A stretch of 64,000 bases of DNA from Chitinophaga polysaccharea (GTDB lineage Bacteria > Bacteroidota > Bacteroidia > Chitinophagales > Chitinophagaceae): positions 1 to 64,000 of the forward strand of contig NZ_VIWO01000003.1 of NCBI RefSeq assembly GCF_007829335.1, written 5' to 3'. Both the position numbers and the translations under genes were made by a program. Below are positions 44,191 through 52,718 of this stretch, one piece after another (the first letter of the stretch is position 1; the number at the start of each line of letters is the position of its first letter). Below the pieces are notes generated by a model, which was not told the origin of the DNA, did not search any database, and was given only the letters and a program-made list of their open reading frames with translations.

Positions 44191-47100
44191 ATGCACAAAA
44201 AGTTGCTATTGCTAGCGCTAATGGGACTGCTATGCCTGCAGGTATGGGCCCAGGAGCGAAAAATCTCCGGTACTGTTAAAGATGACAAGGGGGTTGTACT
44301 ACCCGGTGTATCTGTGAAAGAAGTGGGGACCAACAATGGGGCCGCTACTACACCAGATGGTAAATTCACCCTGACGTTAAGAGGTAACTCTGGCAAGCTC
44401 TCCATCTCCTATATAGGCTTTGAAACGCAAACCATCGTCCTCACGGGTAATACTTCCTACACCATTTCATTAAAACCCGATGCTAAAAGTCTGAAAGACG
44501 TAGTGGTGATCGGGTACCAGGAAGTAAAGCGTAAAACCGTAACAGCCGCGGTTTCCAGCGTGAAAGGAAAGGAAATTGAAAACCTGCCTTCTCCCAGCTT
44601 CGACCAGCTGTTACAAGGCCGTGCTGCGGGATTGAACGTACAAAACTTTACCGGTGAACCTGGTGTACGTGGATCTTTTGTGGTGAGAGGAAATACTTCC
44701 ATTAGCCGCAACGCCTCTGCTGCCCGCACTTTGAGCTCGCCTTTATTTGTGATCGATGATATTCCCATTTCTATGGATGATGCGGCTGCATTTGATAACA
44801 CCGGTACCAACTATATCGCCGGTATTAACCCTAACGATATTGAATCGATCGACATCCTGAAAGATGCATCTGCGGCAGCTATCTACGGTTCCCGTGGCGC
44901 CAACGGCGTGGTGATCGTGAAAACAAAACGCGGAAAGCCTGGTAAACCACAGGTAAACGTTTCCGCATATACCGGTTTAGTGCAGCAGCCTAATTTCGAA
45001 AAAGTATTTGGCGGCGCGGAAGAAAGGCAGTTTAAAATGAATTTCCTCCAAAAGAACCTGAGCTATGACCAGTTGGCCATCAGAATACCTATGCTGCTGA
45101 CAGACAGTCTCAATCCGGCTTTCACAGGAGCTACCGATTGGCAGGACCTGTTTTACCAGAAAGCCCTGATACAGAACTATGATCTTTCTGTAGCCGGCGC
45201 CAACGACATGACCAACTACCGTATTAGCGGCAACTACTACAATGAAGAAGGTACCATTAAAGGGACCGGCTTTAAACGCTACACGGTGTCTGCTGCCATG
45301 GGCGTGAAGCTGAGCACTAAGCTGAATGTTAGCTCCCTGTTCCGCCTGAGCCGCGGCGATAGATCCAGGGGCCGCGGTACAGCACCTGGTGAAGACGTGA
45401 TCCCGCTGAGCGGCGGACAGTACTTATCTTCTCTCTTTAACCTTTCAGATTTAGATAAGAAAAACTACGTAGGCGACTTTACCGATGGAAGAGATAAAAA
45501 TATCAATGACGATATCACTGCCAGTGTAACGCTCAACTACGATTTCAGTAAAAAGCTGCGTTTTGCTTCTACGGGCTCTATACAGTCGAGCGTGAACTCC
45601 CGCGATATTTTCAGACCGGGAGCACTCAATGTAGCAGGCCTGTCTTATGCACAAAGCAGTAAGTCGCGCTATGAAAACGTGAACCTCGATAACACCCTGA
45701 GTTACACGACCAACATAGTGAACAATGATCATCACCTCAACGTGTTGCTGGGTAACACCATCAATAGTGTGAAGAATGAATACACCGGTATCGGTGCAGG
45801 TGCATTGAGCAACGACAACGTGAAAGTAGTACAGGGCTTTGTTCCAAACTACCTGGCGTTCTATGATGCTGGCGGAAACCTGATTTCCGGATCCAATTAT
45901 CAATCTGCCGGTCTGCTGTCTTTCTTCTCCCGCGTGAACTACGATTATAAAGAAAAATACCTGTTGTCACTTGCTTACCGCGCAGATGCTTCCTCCCGTT
46001 TTGGTAAGGACAGCAGATGGGGATACTTCCCTTCTGTTTCCGCCGGATGGAATATCTCCGAAGAGCCGTTTATGGCGCCGGTGAAAAAGTGGGTAGAGTA
46101 CCTCAAAATACGCGGTAGCTTCGGGGTTACCGGTAGTTTGCCTGCTGGTTATTACCTGCCATTCAATACCTACAGCATCAACCAGGGAACCTACGGAGGG
46201 TCTAATGGCGGTACTTACAACGGAGTGAATGCAGTAACACCCAACTTTAGCGACGGGGTAGCACAGAATGGGTTAACCTGGGAACAGGCGCTGCAATCTA
46301 ATATCGGTATTGATGCGAGCTTTTTTAGCGGCCGTCTGAATGTTACAGCAGATGCGTTCAACCGCGGCACTTCCCGCAAACTGTTCGACCTGATGCTGCC
46401 TGCCACTACCGGGTATAATAAAGTTAACACCAACGCGGTAGATGTACGTAACACCGGTGTGGAATTTACCGTACAAGGTCGTATTATGCCGGCTAACAGC
46501 AAGTTCCAGTGGAACTCTACCCTGATTCTCTCTTTCATCAAAAACCAGATTGTGGCATTGCCTAATGGCAACCGTGATCTCGTAGTACCTGATAATAATA
46601 CCGGTATGACCTATATCCTGACCAAAGGAAGAGCGATCAACGAGTTTTACCTGATGCAGAACAAGGGCGTATACAGTACCGCAAAAGATATTCCTTTCAA
46701 TCCTTATACTGGTGAGAAATTGACCTACTGGAATGGTAACCATACTGTGCAACCGGGTGATTTTATCTGGGTAGATCAGAATGGCGACTACGACGTATGG
46801 GACTGGAATGATAAAGTACGTGCAGGTAATCCTAACCCGGGTTGCACCGGCGGTTTTACCAATACCTTTATGTATGGCCCCTGGAGCCTGCAGGTATATA
46901 TGACCTTTACCCTGAAACGTGATATCTATAATAAATACATGTCCGACAGGCTGGAGGCATTAACCAACCGTTATGCAGATGTAGCAGCTATTGACCCTGC
47001 TTCCATCGACAGCTGGCATAAAGAGGGTGACCAAAGCAAGTATGCGCAGGTAATCCCTTATAGCCAGAATTATTACTACCAGTTCTTACCATTTTCTTCT

Positions 47101-47346
47101 GCCTTTGTGGAAAACGGTTCTTATGCCCGTATCAAATACCTGAACCTCTCTTATACCGTAGGGCCTAAATTATTACAACGCGCAAGACTCAGTAAGTTGC
47201 AGATTTACGGCGTGATCGACAACGTGAAAATGTTCCAGAAATCCAGCGTACCCGATGCGGAAGCGGTGGATGAGAAAGGTACTTACACCGGTGGTGGATA
47301 CCCCATTCCAAGGAAGTTCACATTGGGCGTAAATGTTGGTTTTTAA
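44191..47346 (+). CDS. SusC/RagA-type TonB-linked outer membrane protein
   Basis: The 1051-residue receptor has a signal peptide (to about residue 20) and a carboxypeptidase-regulatory domain at about 22-110 (KISGTVKDDKGVVLPGVSVKEVGTNNG). A plug follows with SVKGKEIENLPSPSFDQLLQGRAAGLNV, then DPNDIES-type text NPNDIESIDILKDASAAAIYGSRGANGVVIVKTKRG. A large barrel rich in Tyr/Asn/Gly completes it. It should import an oligomer, often a glycan or peptide, together with the SusD partner encoded 18 nt downstream. No degradative enzyme gene is next to the operon, so the substrate is unknown. Confidence 0.94.
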   Translation: MHKKLLLLALMGLLCLQVWAQERKISGTVKDDKGVVLPGVSVKEVGTNNGAATTPDGKFTLTLRGNSGKLSISYIGFETQTIVLTGNTSYTISLKPDAKSLKDVVVIGYQEVKRKTVTAAVSSVKGKEIENLPSPSFDQLLQGRAAGLNVQNFTGEPGVRGSFVVRGNTSISRNASAARTLSSPLFVIDDIPISMDDAAAFDNTGTNYIAGINPNDIESIDILKDASAAAIYGSRGANGVVIVKTKRGKPGKPQVNVSAYTGLVQQPNFEKVFGGAEERQFKMNFLQKNLSYDQLAIRIPMLLTDSLNPAFTGATDWQDLFYQKALIQNYDLSVAGANDMTNYRISGNYYNEEGTIKGTGFKRYTVSAAMGVKLSTKLNVSSLFRLSRGDRSRGRGTAPGEDVIPLSGGQYLSSLFNLSDLDKKNYVGDFTDGRDKNINDDITASVTLNYDFSKKLRFASTGSIQSSVNSRDIFRPGALNVAGLSYAQSSKSRYENVNLDNTLSYTTNIVNNDHHLNVLLGNTINSVKNEYTGIGAGALSNDNVKVVQGFVPNYLAFYDAGGNLISGSNYQSAGLLSFFSRVNYDYKEKYLLSLAYRADASSRFGKDSRWGYFPSVSAGWNISEEPFMAPVKKWVEYLKIRGSFGVTGSLPAGYYLPFNTYSINQGTYGGSNGGTYNGVNAVTPNFSDGVAQNGLTWEQALQSNIGIDASFFSGRLNVTADAFNRGTSRKLFDLMLPATTGYNKVNTNAVDVRNTGVEFTVQGRIMPANSKFQWNSTLILSFIKNQIVALPNGNRDLVVPDNNTGMTYILTKGRAINEFYLMQNKGVYSTAKDIPFNPYTGEKLTYWNGNHTVQPGDFIWVDQNGDYDVWDWNDKVRAGNPNPGCTGGFTNTFMYGPWSLQVYMTFTLKRDIYNKYMSDRLEALTNRYADVAAIDPASIDSWHKEGDQSKYAQVIPYSQNYYYQFLPFSSAFVENGSYARIKYLNLSYTVGPKLLQRARLSKLQIYGVIDNVKMFQKSSVPDAEAVDEKGTYTGGGYPIPRKFTLGVNVGF

Positions 47347-47364
47347 TTTTAAAAAGAAGTTGAT

Positions 47365-48927
47365 ATGAATTGTCTTAAAAATATATTTACAGTGATGGCA
47401 GCGGGGCTGATGCTATCGCCATTGGTGTCTTGCCGCAAGTTATTAAACCAGGATCCGATTAACTCGCCTTATAGCAATGTTTTCTGGCAAAACCAGCGGG
47501 ATGCAGAGCAGGGGGCAGCCGGTGGATATGCGTTATTGCGCCGGGCCTTAACCACCAATACAGACTGGGACCAGAGCATGTCGCATTTTGCGTATGGTTC
47601 ACTGCCGGCATTCGAGTTCGCAGACTATACCACCTACGATGTAAGAGCGTTGGTAAAGGGCGGAGATGGATTCAGCAATGCCGATTTCCTGGGTTCTTAC
47701 CTGGATAAATATCACGATTGGTCGCCGTACTACAAAATAATTACCCAGGCGAATATTATGTTGCATAATATTCCCAACATCCCCGATAACCAGTTTACGG
47801 ACAACCCTACCCGTACCCGTAACCGTTTCCTGGGAGAGGCGTATTTCCTGCGTGCATTTTCTTATTTCTATATGGCCCGTATCTGGGGCGATGTACCGGC
47901 GGTATTTCAATATGATGCTGACCCCGCACATTCCACCAACATTCCCAGAACCAGCGAAAAGACCATCCTGGATAGCTGCGTAAGCGATCTGAAAAATGCG
48001 ATCCGCCTGCTGCCCTGGGAGTATAAATCCGGTACAGAAAGAGCGGTAAGAGCAAACAGAGGCGCGGCTTTTGGGTTGCTGGCACATGTGTATATGTGGA
48101 AAAATTTCCTGAATAAAGGACAGGTGATTTCTGATGTTACCAACGCTATTGCGGCGGTTGACTCTGTGGAAAACAGCGGTATGTACCAGTTGGAGCCTTA
48201 TGCGAACTATCCGAAAGTGTTCCACGGAAAATCAAACGAAGGTATCTTCGAGATTAACATGCAGGCTGCTAACGGCGAGCAACAAATACAAACCGGTTTT
48301 TATTATAGCCTGATGAAGGCGCCTTTTATCTATAATAAAAGCTCCAAAGTAGATGTGGTAAATCTCGACCTGATCTACTCCCTGTATGACGTGCCTTCTT
48401 CCGATGTACGTACCAATTATTTCTTCTCCGGGTTAACTGACAATAGCAATGCCTATGATGTGATCCTGTGTAAATTTGCAGGTCCTAACCGGGAAAATAT
48501 CAGTTATAAAAATCCGGGCGACAACAGCGGTGCATCAGTAGATGCCAATATTATGTTGTTGCGCTATGCAGACTTATTGCTGCTGCGTGCCGAAGCCTAT
48601 GCCGATCAGGGTAATGAAGGTGCTGCACTGCAGGATATCAATACCGTAAGAGCCCGTGCACAAGCGACTCCACGTACTGCCGATGATATCGACAACATTA
48701 AATGGGAAGTGCTCCGCGAGCGTTCCCGCGAGCTGTATGGCGAAGGCCAACGTTGGTATGACCTGGTACGGACCGGTTTCCTGACCAACCAGGATCTGAA
48801 TGGTGGTGGCATATTCCCGCAGAGCCGCTTTGATGCCGATGGCTGGAAATGGCCGGTAGGAAGAGTACTGTTTCTCAATAACAACGTGATTACCCAAAAC
48901 AGTTTCTGGCTGGGCAAAGTGAAATAG
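47365..48927 (+). CDS. SusD/RagB-family outer membrane lipoprotein
   Basis: The 520-residue partner of the SusC protein has a signal peptide with a lipobox-like end (SPLVSCRKLL, Cys near residue 23). The SusD N-terminal repeat region includes FWQNQRDAEQGAAGGYALLRRAL and RNRFLGEAYFLRAFSYFYMARIWGDVPAVF, typical of the TPR-like fold. The C-terminal part has MLLRYADLLLLRAEAYADQGNEGAALQDINTVRARA and ELYGEGQRWYDLVRTG. It caps the SusC barrel and binds ligand at the surface. Same operon. Confidence 0.95.
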   Translation: MNCLKNIFTVMAAGLMLSPLVSCRKLLNQDPINSPYSNVFWQNQRDAEQGAAGGYALLRRALTTNTDWDQSMSHFAYGSLPAFEFADYTTYDVRALVKGGDGFSNADFLGSYLDKYHDWSPYYKIITQANIMLHNIPNIPDNQFTDNPTRTRNRFLGEAYFLRAFSYFYMARIWGDVPAVFQYDADPAHSTNIPRTSEKTILDSCVSDLKNAIRLLPWEYKSGTERAVRANRGAAFGLLAHVYMWKNFLNKGQVISDVTNAIAAVDSVENSGMYQLEPYANYPKVFHGKSNEGIFEINMQAANGEQQIQTGFYYSLMKAPFIYNKSSKVDVVNLDLIYSLYDVPSSDVRTNYFFSGLTDNSNAYDVILCKFAGPNRENISYKNPGDNSGASVDANIMLLRYADLLLLRAEAYADQGNEGAALQDINTVRARAQATPRTADDIDNIKWEVLRERSRELYGEGQRWYDLVRTGFLTNQDLNGGGIFPQSRFDADGWKWPVGRVLFLNNNVITQNSFWLGKVK

Positions 48928-48954
48928 CTTTTAAAATCTTACAAACGTATTTAC

Positions 48955-49629
48955 ATGAACAAACTGAAAATATATACTACCCGGGGCGGATGGGCTATGC
49001 TGTTGCTGGCGTTGTTGTTTACCGCCTGTAAAAAGGATGACCACTTTATTGGAGGCAGTCCCACCAATGATCATACACCAATGACCACTTACGATTACCT
49101 GAAGGCGAATCCGCTGTTTGATACACTGATTTTGCTGATCGATAAAGCCGGTTTAAAGGAAACGGTAAATAGCAATATTACTTTTATTGCACCTACCGAT
49201 TATTCTATTAAAACGTTCCTGGCATTGCGGACGATCCAGTTGCAAAAAGCTACAAACGATGAGAACGTTAAATACACCATCGATAGCCTGAAAGCACCTG
49301 AACTGCGCGACTCCCTGATGGCTTATATGTTCGACGGCAAGATTGTAAGAGCAGACTTATCACTGGAAGCCCAGGTGTATAAGAATAAAGTGGGAGAGAG
49401 CTTTGCTTTCAAGCAGGTAAAATCAGGCGACTATTCCGATATACTTTCTTCAGGAGTGCGTTACCTGTCGATAGCTAAAATCATCAATGGCCTGGATCCG
49501 GATCCGCTGCCTGATGGTTACCCCGACGGTGATAAGGACAAAACAAACATCCTGCAAACTACTGGCATTATCACCACTACGGGCGTGTTGCATGTATTGG
49601 AAAACAAACATGCCTTTTACTGGAAATAG
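48955..49629 (+). CDS. Fasciclin-domain lipoprotein
   Basis: The 224-residue protein has a lipobox near residue 24 (LLFTACKK) and one fasciclin domain. The region DTLILLIDKAGLKETVNSNITFIAPTDYSIKTFL at about 57-92 and the C-terminal TTGIITTTGVLHVLENKHAF near 200 are typical. Fasciclin domains mediate adhesion and surface binding. In SusC/SusD operons they probably act as extra surface-exposed binding components. It is 27 nt after the SusD gene. Confidence 0.88.
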   Translation: MNKLKIYTTRGGWAMLLLALLFTACKKDDHFIGGSPTNDHTPMTTYDYLKANPLFDTLILLIDKAGLKETVNSNITFIAPTDYSIKTFLALRTIQLQKATNDENVKYTIDSLKAPELRDSLMAYMFDGKIVRADLSLEAQVYKNKVGESFAFKQVKSGDYSDILSSGVRYLSIAKIINGLDPDPLPDGYPDGDKDKTNILQTTGIITTTGVLHVLENKHAFYWK

Positions 49630-49653
49630 TCATTTATCAAAAAACTTAAAAGT

Positions 49654-50637
49654 ATGTCTGAAAAATATAGCCTGAAAAAATTACTGGGACCTGCTATCCT
49701 GCTGGGTGTGCTCATGGGAGGATGTAAAAAGATCGATGAAGGTTTTTTGAGTGATGGACTCTATGTGCCTGATAATCCTCTTACGATACAACGGGGTAAC
49801 CCTTTCCAGAAAACTAATGCCATCCTGGCCGACGGGACTACGCAGCCAATGACCATTACCTTATTGGATGTGAGAAGGGCAGATACCAAAAAACATGCAG
49901 ATGAATTTTTTAAGGAGTACCCGGTATACGTATACACGGCATCGGTAGATCCTGCCGTTGATACCACCATCGAGCAGGTGAATAAGAAGCGTACCCTTAA
50001 AAACCTGAAACCATTTGTGTTTTTGACAAGTGGCCAGTTCATATTCAATGGGGCCACAGATAGTTTACCATTGGGTGTTACTTATGAGTATGATATCCAG
50101 GTATCTAATGTGGCAGGATCTAAGGTGTACAAGAATATTGCTACCATGACTACCGTCGATCCGCCTTTGATAACGGAAACAACAGCCAATTGTAATTTCT
50201 TCCCCGATGATGGCTCTGCTACTATACCCATGGGAGCGCCTACGATGACCATTACCCGTGTGAATGAAAGTGGTGCATCTGTGATTCTGAAAATTACGGA
50301 TAAGAATGGAAAGCCATTTAACCCGAATAAAGGAGAAATTATCAAGCGCGGCGACCGGCCCCGCTTCGAAAACTACGCCAGGTTCCACCCTATTCAGTAT
50401 ACGGATACCGCGATGATCTGTAATTTTGAAATTGCACCGTTTCCACTGAGCAAGTATTCCAGTGGAGGTACCAATTGGAATTACCTGATGTATTATCGTG
50501 TTCCTTCCGCTTTTTTAAAGGTGGATCCGGCTTTAACCAGTAAGATTGGTAGCGCCAATCCGCTGTTTGCCTTCCGTTTGATGAAAGCAGGCGTATATGT
50601 AGTAGAAATAAAACTGCCGAAAGTAACGCATATCTGA
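49654..50637 (+). CDS. Surface lipoprotein of unknown function (DUF5007-like)
   Basis: The 327-residue protein is a lipoprotein with LMGGCKK at about residue 22-28. It follows the fasciclin gene by 24 nt and ends the SusC operon. The mature part has Ig-like beta-rich text. Its start CKKIDEGFLSDGLYVPDNPLTIQRGNPFQKTNAILADG resembles proteins I recall as DUF5007, often found after SusC/D pairs. A role in ligand binding at the surface is inferred from context; the family assignment is tentative. Confidence 0.7.
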   Translation: MSEKYSLKKLLGPAILLGVLMGGCKKIDEGFLSDGLYVPDNPLTIQRGNPFQKTNAILADGTTQPMTITLLDVRRADTKKHADEFFKEYPVYVYTASVDPAVDTTIEQVNKKRTLKNLKPFVFLTSGQFIFNGATDSLPLGVTYEYDIQVSNVAGSKVYKNIATMTTVDPPLITETTANCNFFPDDGSATIPMGAPTMTITRVNESGASVILKITDKNGKPFNPNKGEIIKRGDRPRFENYARFHPIQYTDTAMICNFEIAPFPLSKYSSGGTNWNYLMYYRVPSAFLKVDPALTSKIGSANPLFAFRLMKAGVYVVEIKLPKVTHI

Positions 50638-50661
50638 TAAGGATACCGTTATGGCGTATAG

Positions 50662-50697
50662 ATTGTCTGAACCGGGAGTGATCCTGGTTCAGACAAT
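50662..50697. terminator. Terminator of the SusC operon, overlapping the convergent stop codon
   Basis: A 12-bp perfect stem ATTGTCTGAACC/GGTTCAGACAAT (50662-50673 with 50686-50697) has a 12-nt loop and is followed by TTCTTTT. The right arm includes the stop codon and last codons of the convergent PLP-enzyme gene ending at 50689. Confidence 0.85.
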
Positions 50698-51729
50698 TTC
50701 TTTTAGGAACTGGTGTAGCGTGTTGATATCTTCCCGCAAATGCAACGCAGATACCACGGCTCTGTTCACGGGTACACTCTGTGGCTGGGGGTAAGGAAAA
50801 CTGGAGATAATGATATCGCGGTCTTCCAGCGATTTTACCAATGCTTCTCCCGGTGGCAGGATAAATGCCGGTAACCCATGCGGATTATGCACCGGAAGAT
50901 CTGACAAGGTTTGCAGCATATGCGTAATATTCAGTAATAACAGTTTGCGCATTTTTTGTATCAGTTCCCCTGCATGCAGCCAGGCATGGGCATTGGCGGG
51001 CATCATAGGAGTGCTTCCTGCAAAAAGAGGACTCTTTTTTAAGGCCATAATATCTGCGGATGATCCGGCTACCACGCCGCCTTGTATGCTGTAAGCTTTA
51101 GCCAGGGAGGCGGTGAGCAGGTAACGCACATGAGGCGTTTTCGGCATAAAGTGAATACTGCCTTGTCCTGCGGGGCCCAGTATTCCTATACCATGGGAGT
51201 CGTCGGCTACCACCAGCACTTTGCGTTCCAGTTCCTGCAGCCATTGAAAAGGGTGCAGCGTGCTGGTCAGCGGGTTCACGGCGTCGGTGATAATCACAAA
51301 GGTATGATCGGGGTGACTGTTTACCTGTTCAATTGTTTGGCGGATCCACTCTTCCCGGGTTACGAGGGGAAGCGCGGCCGGCAGTCCCCACAACGCAGGA
51401 TGCGTATCCGGCGCATATAGTGGTTTTCCACAGGTGAGCGCATAATGCACGGCCGCCTGGGAGGCGAGGAAGCCGGAGGAAAATACGGCGGCCGACTGCA
51501 GGTGCAGCAGTGTACAAAGCGCATGTTCTATTTCTTCATATAAGGATAATCGTAAGTTACCAGCCCTGGAGGACGGGAAAACGGTGCCATATTTTTCCAC
51601 TCCCTGTGCCAGCAATGCCTTAAAGGCAGGCTGCTGGTGCAACCCCAGGTAAGCAAATCCCGAAAAAAACAAACAGGTCCGGCCTTCCAGTAAGGTGGTT
51701 CTGCCGGGCGTATGATCTGTATACTGCAT
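50689..51729 (-). CDS. PLP-dependent aminotransferase class I/II of the AONS/KBL family
   Basis: The 346-residue enzyme resembles the alpha-oxoamine synthase group (BioF, Kbl and relatives). It has GFAYLGLHQQPAF at the start, SSRAGNLRLSLYEEIEHAL near 54 (the SxxGxR..xG pattern is changed here), VVADDSHGIGILGP near 175 with the PLP-pairing aspartate, and the lysine in TASLAKAYSIQGGVV near 210. At 346 residues it is shorter than BioF (about 385), with the N-terminal region reduced. The substrate amino acid and acyl-CoA are unknown. It lies 6 nt after the lipoprotein gene and is last in the operon headed by GGT. Confidence 0.85.
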   Translation of the reverse strand: MQYTDHTPGRTTLLEGRTCLFFSGFAYLGLHQQPAFKALLAQGVEKYGTVFPSSRAGNLRLSLYEEIEHALCTLLHLQSAAVFSSGFLASQAAVHYALTCGKPLYAPDTHPALWGLPAALPLVTREEWIRQTIEQVNSHPDHTFVIITDAVNPLTSTLHPFQWLQELERKVLVVADDSHGIGILGPAGQGSIHFMPKTPHVRYLLTASLAKAYSIQGGVVAGSSADIMALKKSPLFAGSTPMMPANAHAWLHAGELIQKMRKLLLLNITHMLQTLSDLPVHNPHGLPAFILPPGEALVKSLEDRDIIISSFPYPQPQSVPVNRAVVSALHLREDINTLHQFLKEIV

Positions 51730-51735
51730 CTGGCT

Positions 51736-52158
51736 TTATTCTTTTTTGGTACAAAGGATAAATTGGAAATCAGTCGAGGTTACTTTCATATCGAAGTAAT
51801 TGTCGGTTAACTTCGTAATGGTGACCAGGTTCTCCACTTTCCGGTCACCGTTTTTAGCGGTAACAGAAATCATGGCGCCATTACTGAGTATAAAATATTT
51901 ACCGGTATCCGATCTGCCGGCAATGGTAGCTACGAAAACATTTCCTTTCAGAAACTGGTAGTAGGCATCCCGGTAGTAGGTCTTTTTAAGATCTTCTGCC
52001 TGGATGTACTGGGTGTTGCTGATAGGCGCGTCGGGCGGCACTTTTACGTCATATACCCGCCACTTTTTATTCATTAACAGTTCATTGTTCTGTTGGCTCT
52101 TGCAGGCTGCCATCAGTCCTAAGGCGGATATAACGGACAGGACTATACGTATTTTCAT
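51736..52158 (-). CDS. Small lipoprotein of unknown function
   Basis: The 140-residue protein has a lipoprotein signal peptide with MAACKSQ near residues 17-23. The mature part begins NKKWRVYDVKVP and then has a beta-rich pattern (GKYFILSNGAMISVTAKNGDRKVENLVTITKLTDNYFDMKVTS), resembling small lipocalin-like lipoproteins common in Bacteroidota. I do not recognise a named family. It is third in the minus-strand operon, 3 nt after the DinB-like gene. Confidence 0.75.
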   Translation of the reverse strand: MKIRIVLSVISALGLMAACKSQQNNELLMNKKWRVYDVKVPPDAPISNTQYIQAEDLKKTYYRDAYYQFLKGNVFVATIAGRSDTGKYFILSNGAMISVTAKNGDRKVENLVTITKLTDNYFDMKVTSTDFQFILCTKKE

Positions 52159-52161
52159 GAA

Positions 52162-52692
52162 TTATTTATTCCCTGTTTTTGCTTTGTTAAAGGCGGCCGA
52201 TCCTCCTTTGGGGATAGACAGGCTTTGCCATTTATCCTGGAGGATCATTTTGCCGATATATACGATCTGGCCTACGTGGTAGGGTACATGCGCCAGCTGG
52301 CGATTGATGGCATCTACTACGATATGCGGTTCATTGCGGATAAAAACGGTTCTGTCGAGGTCACTTTCCTGCAGGCTGCGGATCGCATTCATCATACAGT
52401 CCCAGCCTTCATTCCATTGTTCCAGCAGTTGGGCAGCGGTGGTATCGTGTTCTTCAAATTCCTGGTCCCGGTCCCGGTTGGGCTTTTCCCCATCGGTTGT
52501 CAGGAAATCGGTCCAGCGCGATAGCATGTTACCATGCAGGTGTTGTATAATATGAGCAATGCTGTTGGGTTCTCCAGCAGGTTGCCAGTGCAGTTGCGCG
52601 GTATCTAATCTTTCAATGGTTTTCTGTCCCAGCTGCCGGTGGGTTTCCAGCCGGTTTAATACGCTTTGCAGATAGATGGATTGGAAGGACAT
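52162..52692 (-). CDS. DinB-like protein of the DUF1572 type
   Basis: The 176-residue protein has the four-helix DinB/YfiT-like pattern with likely metal-binding histidines in NSIAHIIQHLHGN near residue 43-55 and in LAHVPYHVGQI near 135-145. This superfamily includes thiol-dependent S-transferases that use bacillithiol or mycothiol. The DUF1572 branch is uncharacterised as far as I know. It lies 26 nt downstream of the GGT gene, which acts on gamma-glutamyl thiols, so a thiol-related role is possible by context only. Single domain, cytoplasmic. Confidence 0.82.
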   Translation of the reverse strand: MSFQSIYLQSVLNRLETHRQLGQKTIERLDTAQLHWQPAGEPNSIAHIIQHLHGNMLSRWTDFLTTDGEKPNRDRDQEFEEHDTTAAQLLEQWNEGWDCMMNAIRSLQESDLDRTVFIRNEPHIVVDAINRQLAHVPYHVGQIVYIGKMILQDKWQSLSIPKGGSAAFNKAKTGNK

Positions 52693-52718
52693 AAAAAAGG
52701 TATTTGGGTGTTATTGAT

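Noticed and set aside
44191..50637. Complete polysaccharide utilisation locus
   Set aside because: SusC/SusD are present, but no glycoside hydrolase, lyase or dedicated regulator gene is adjacent.
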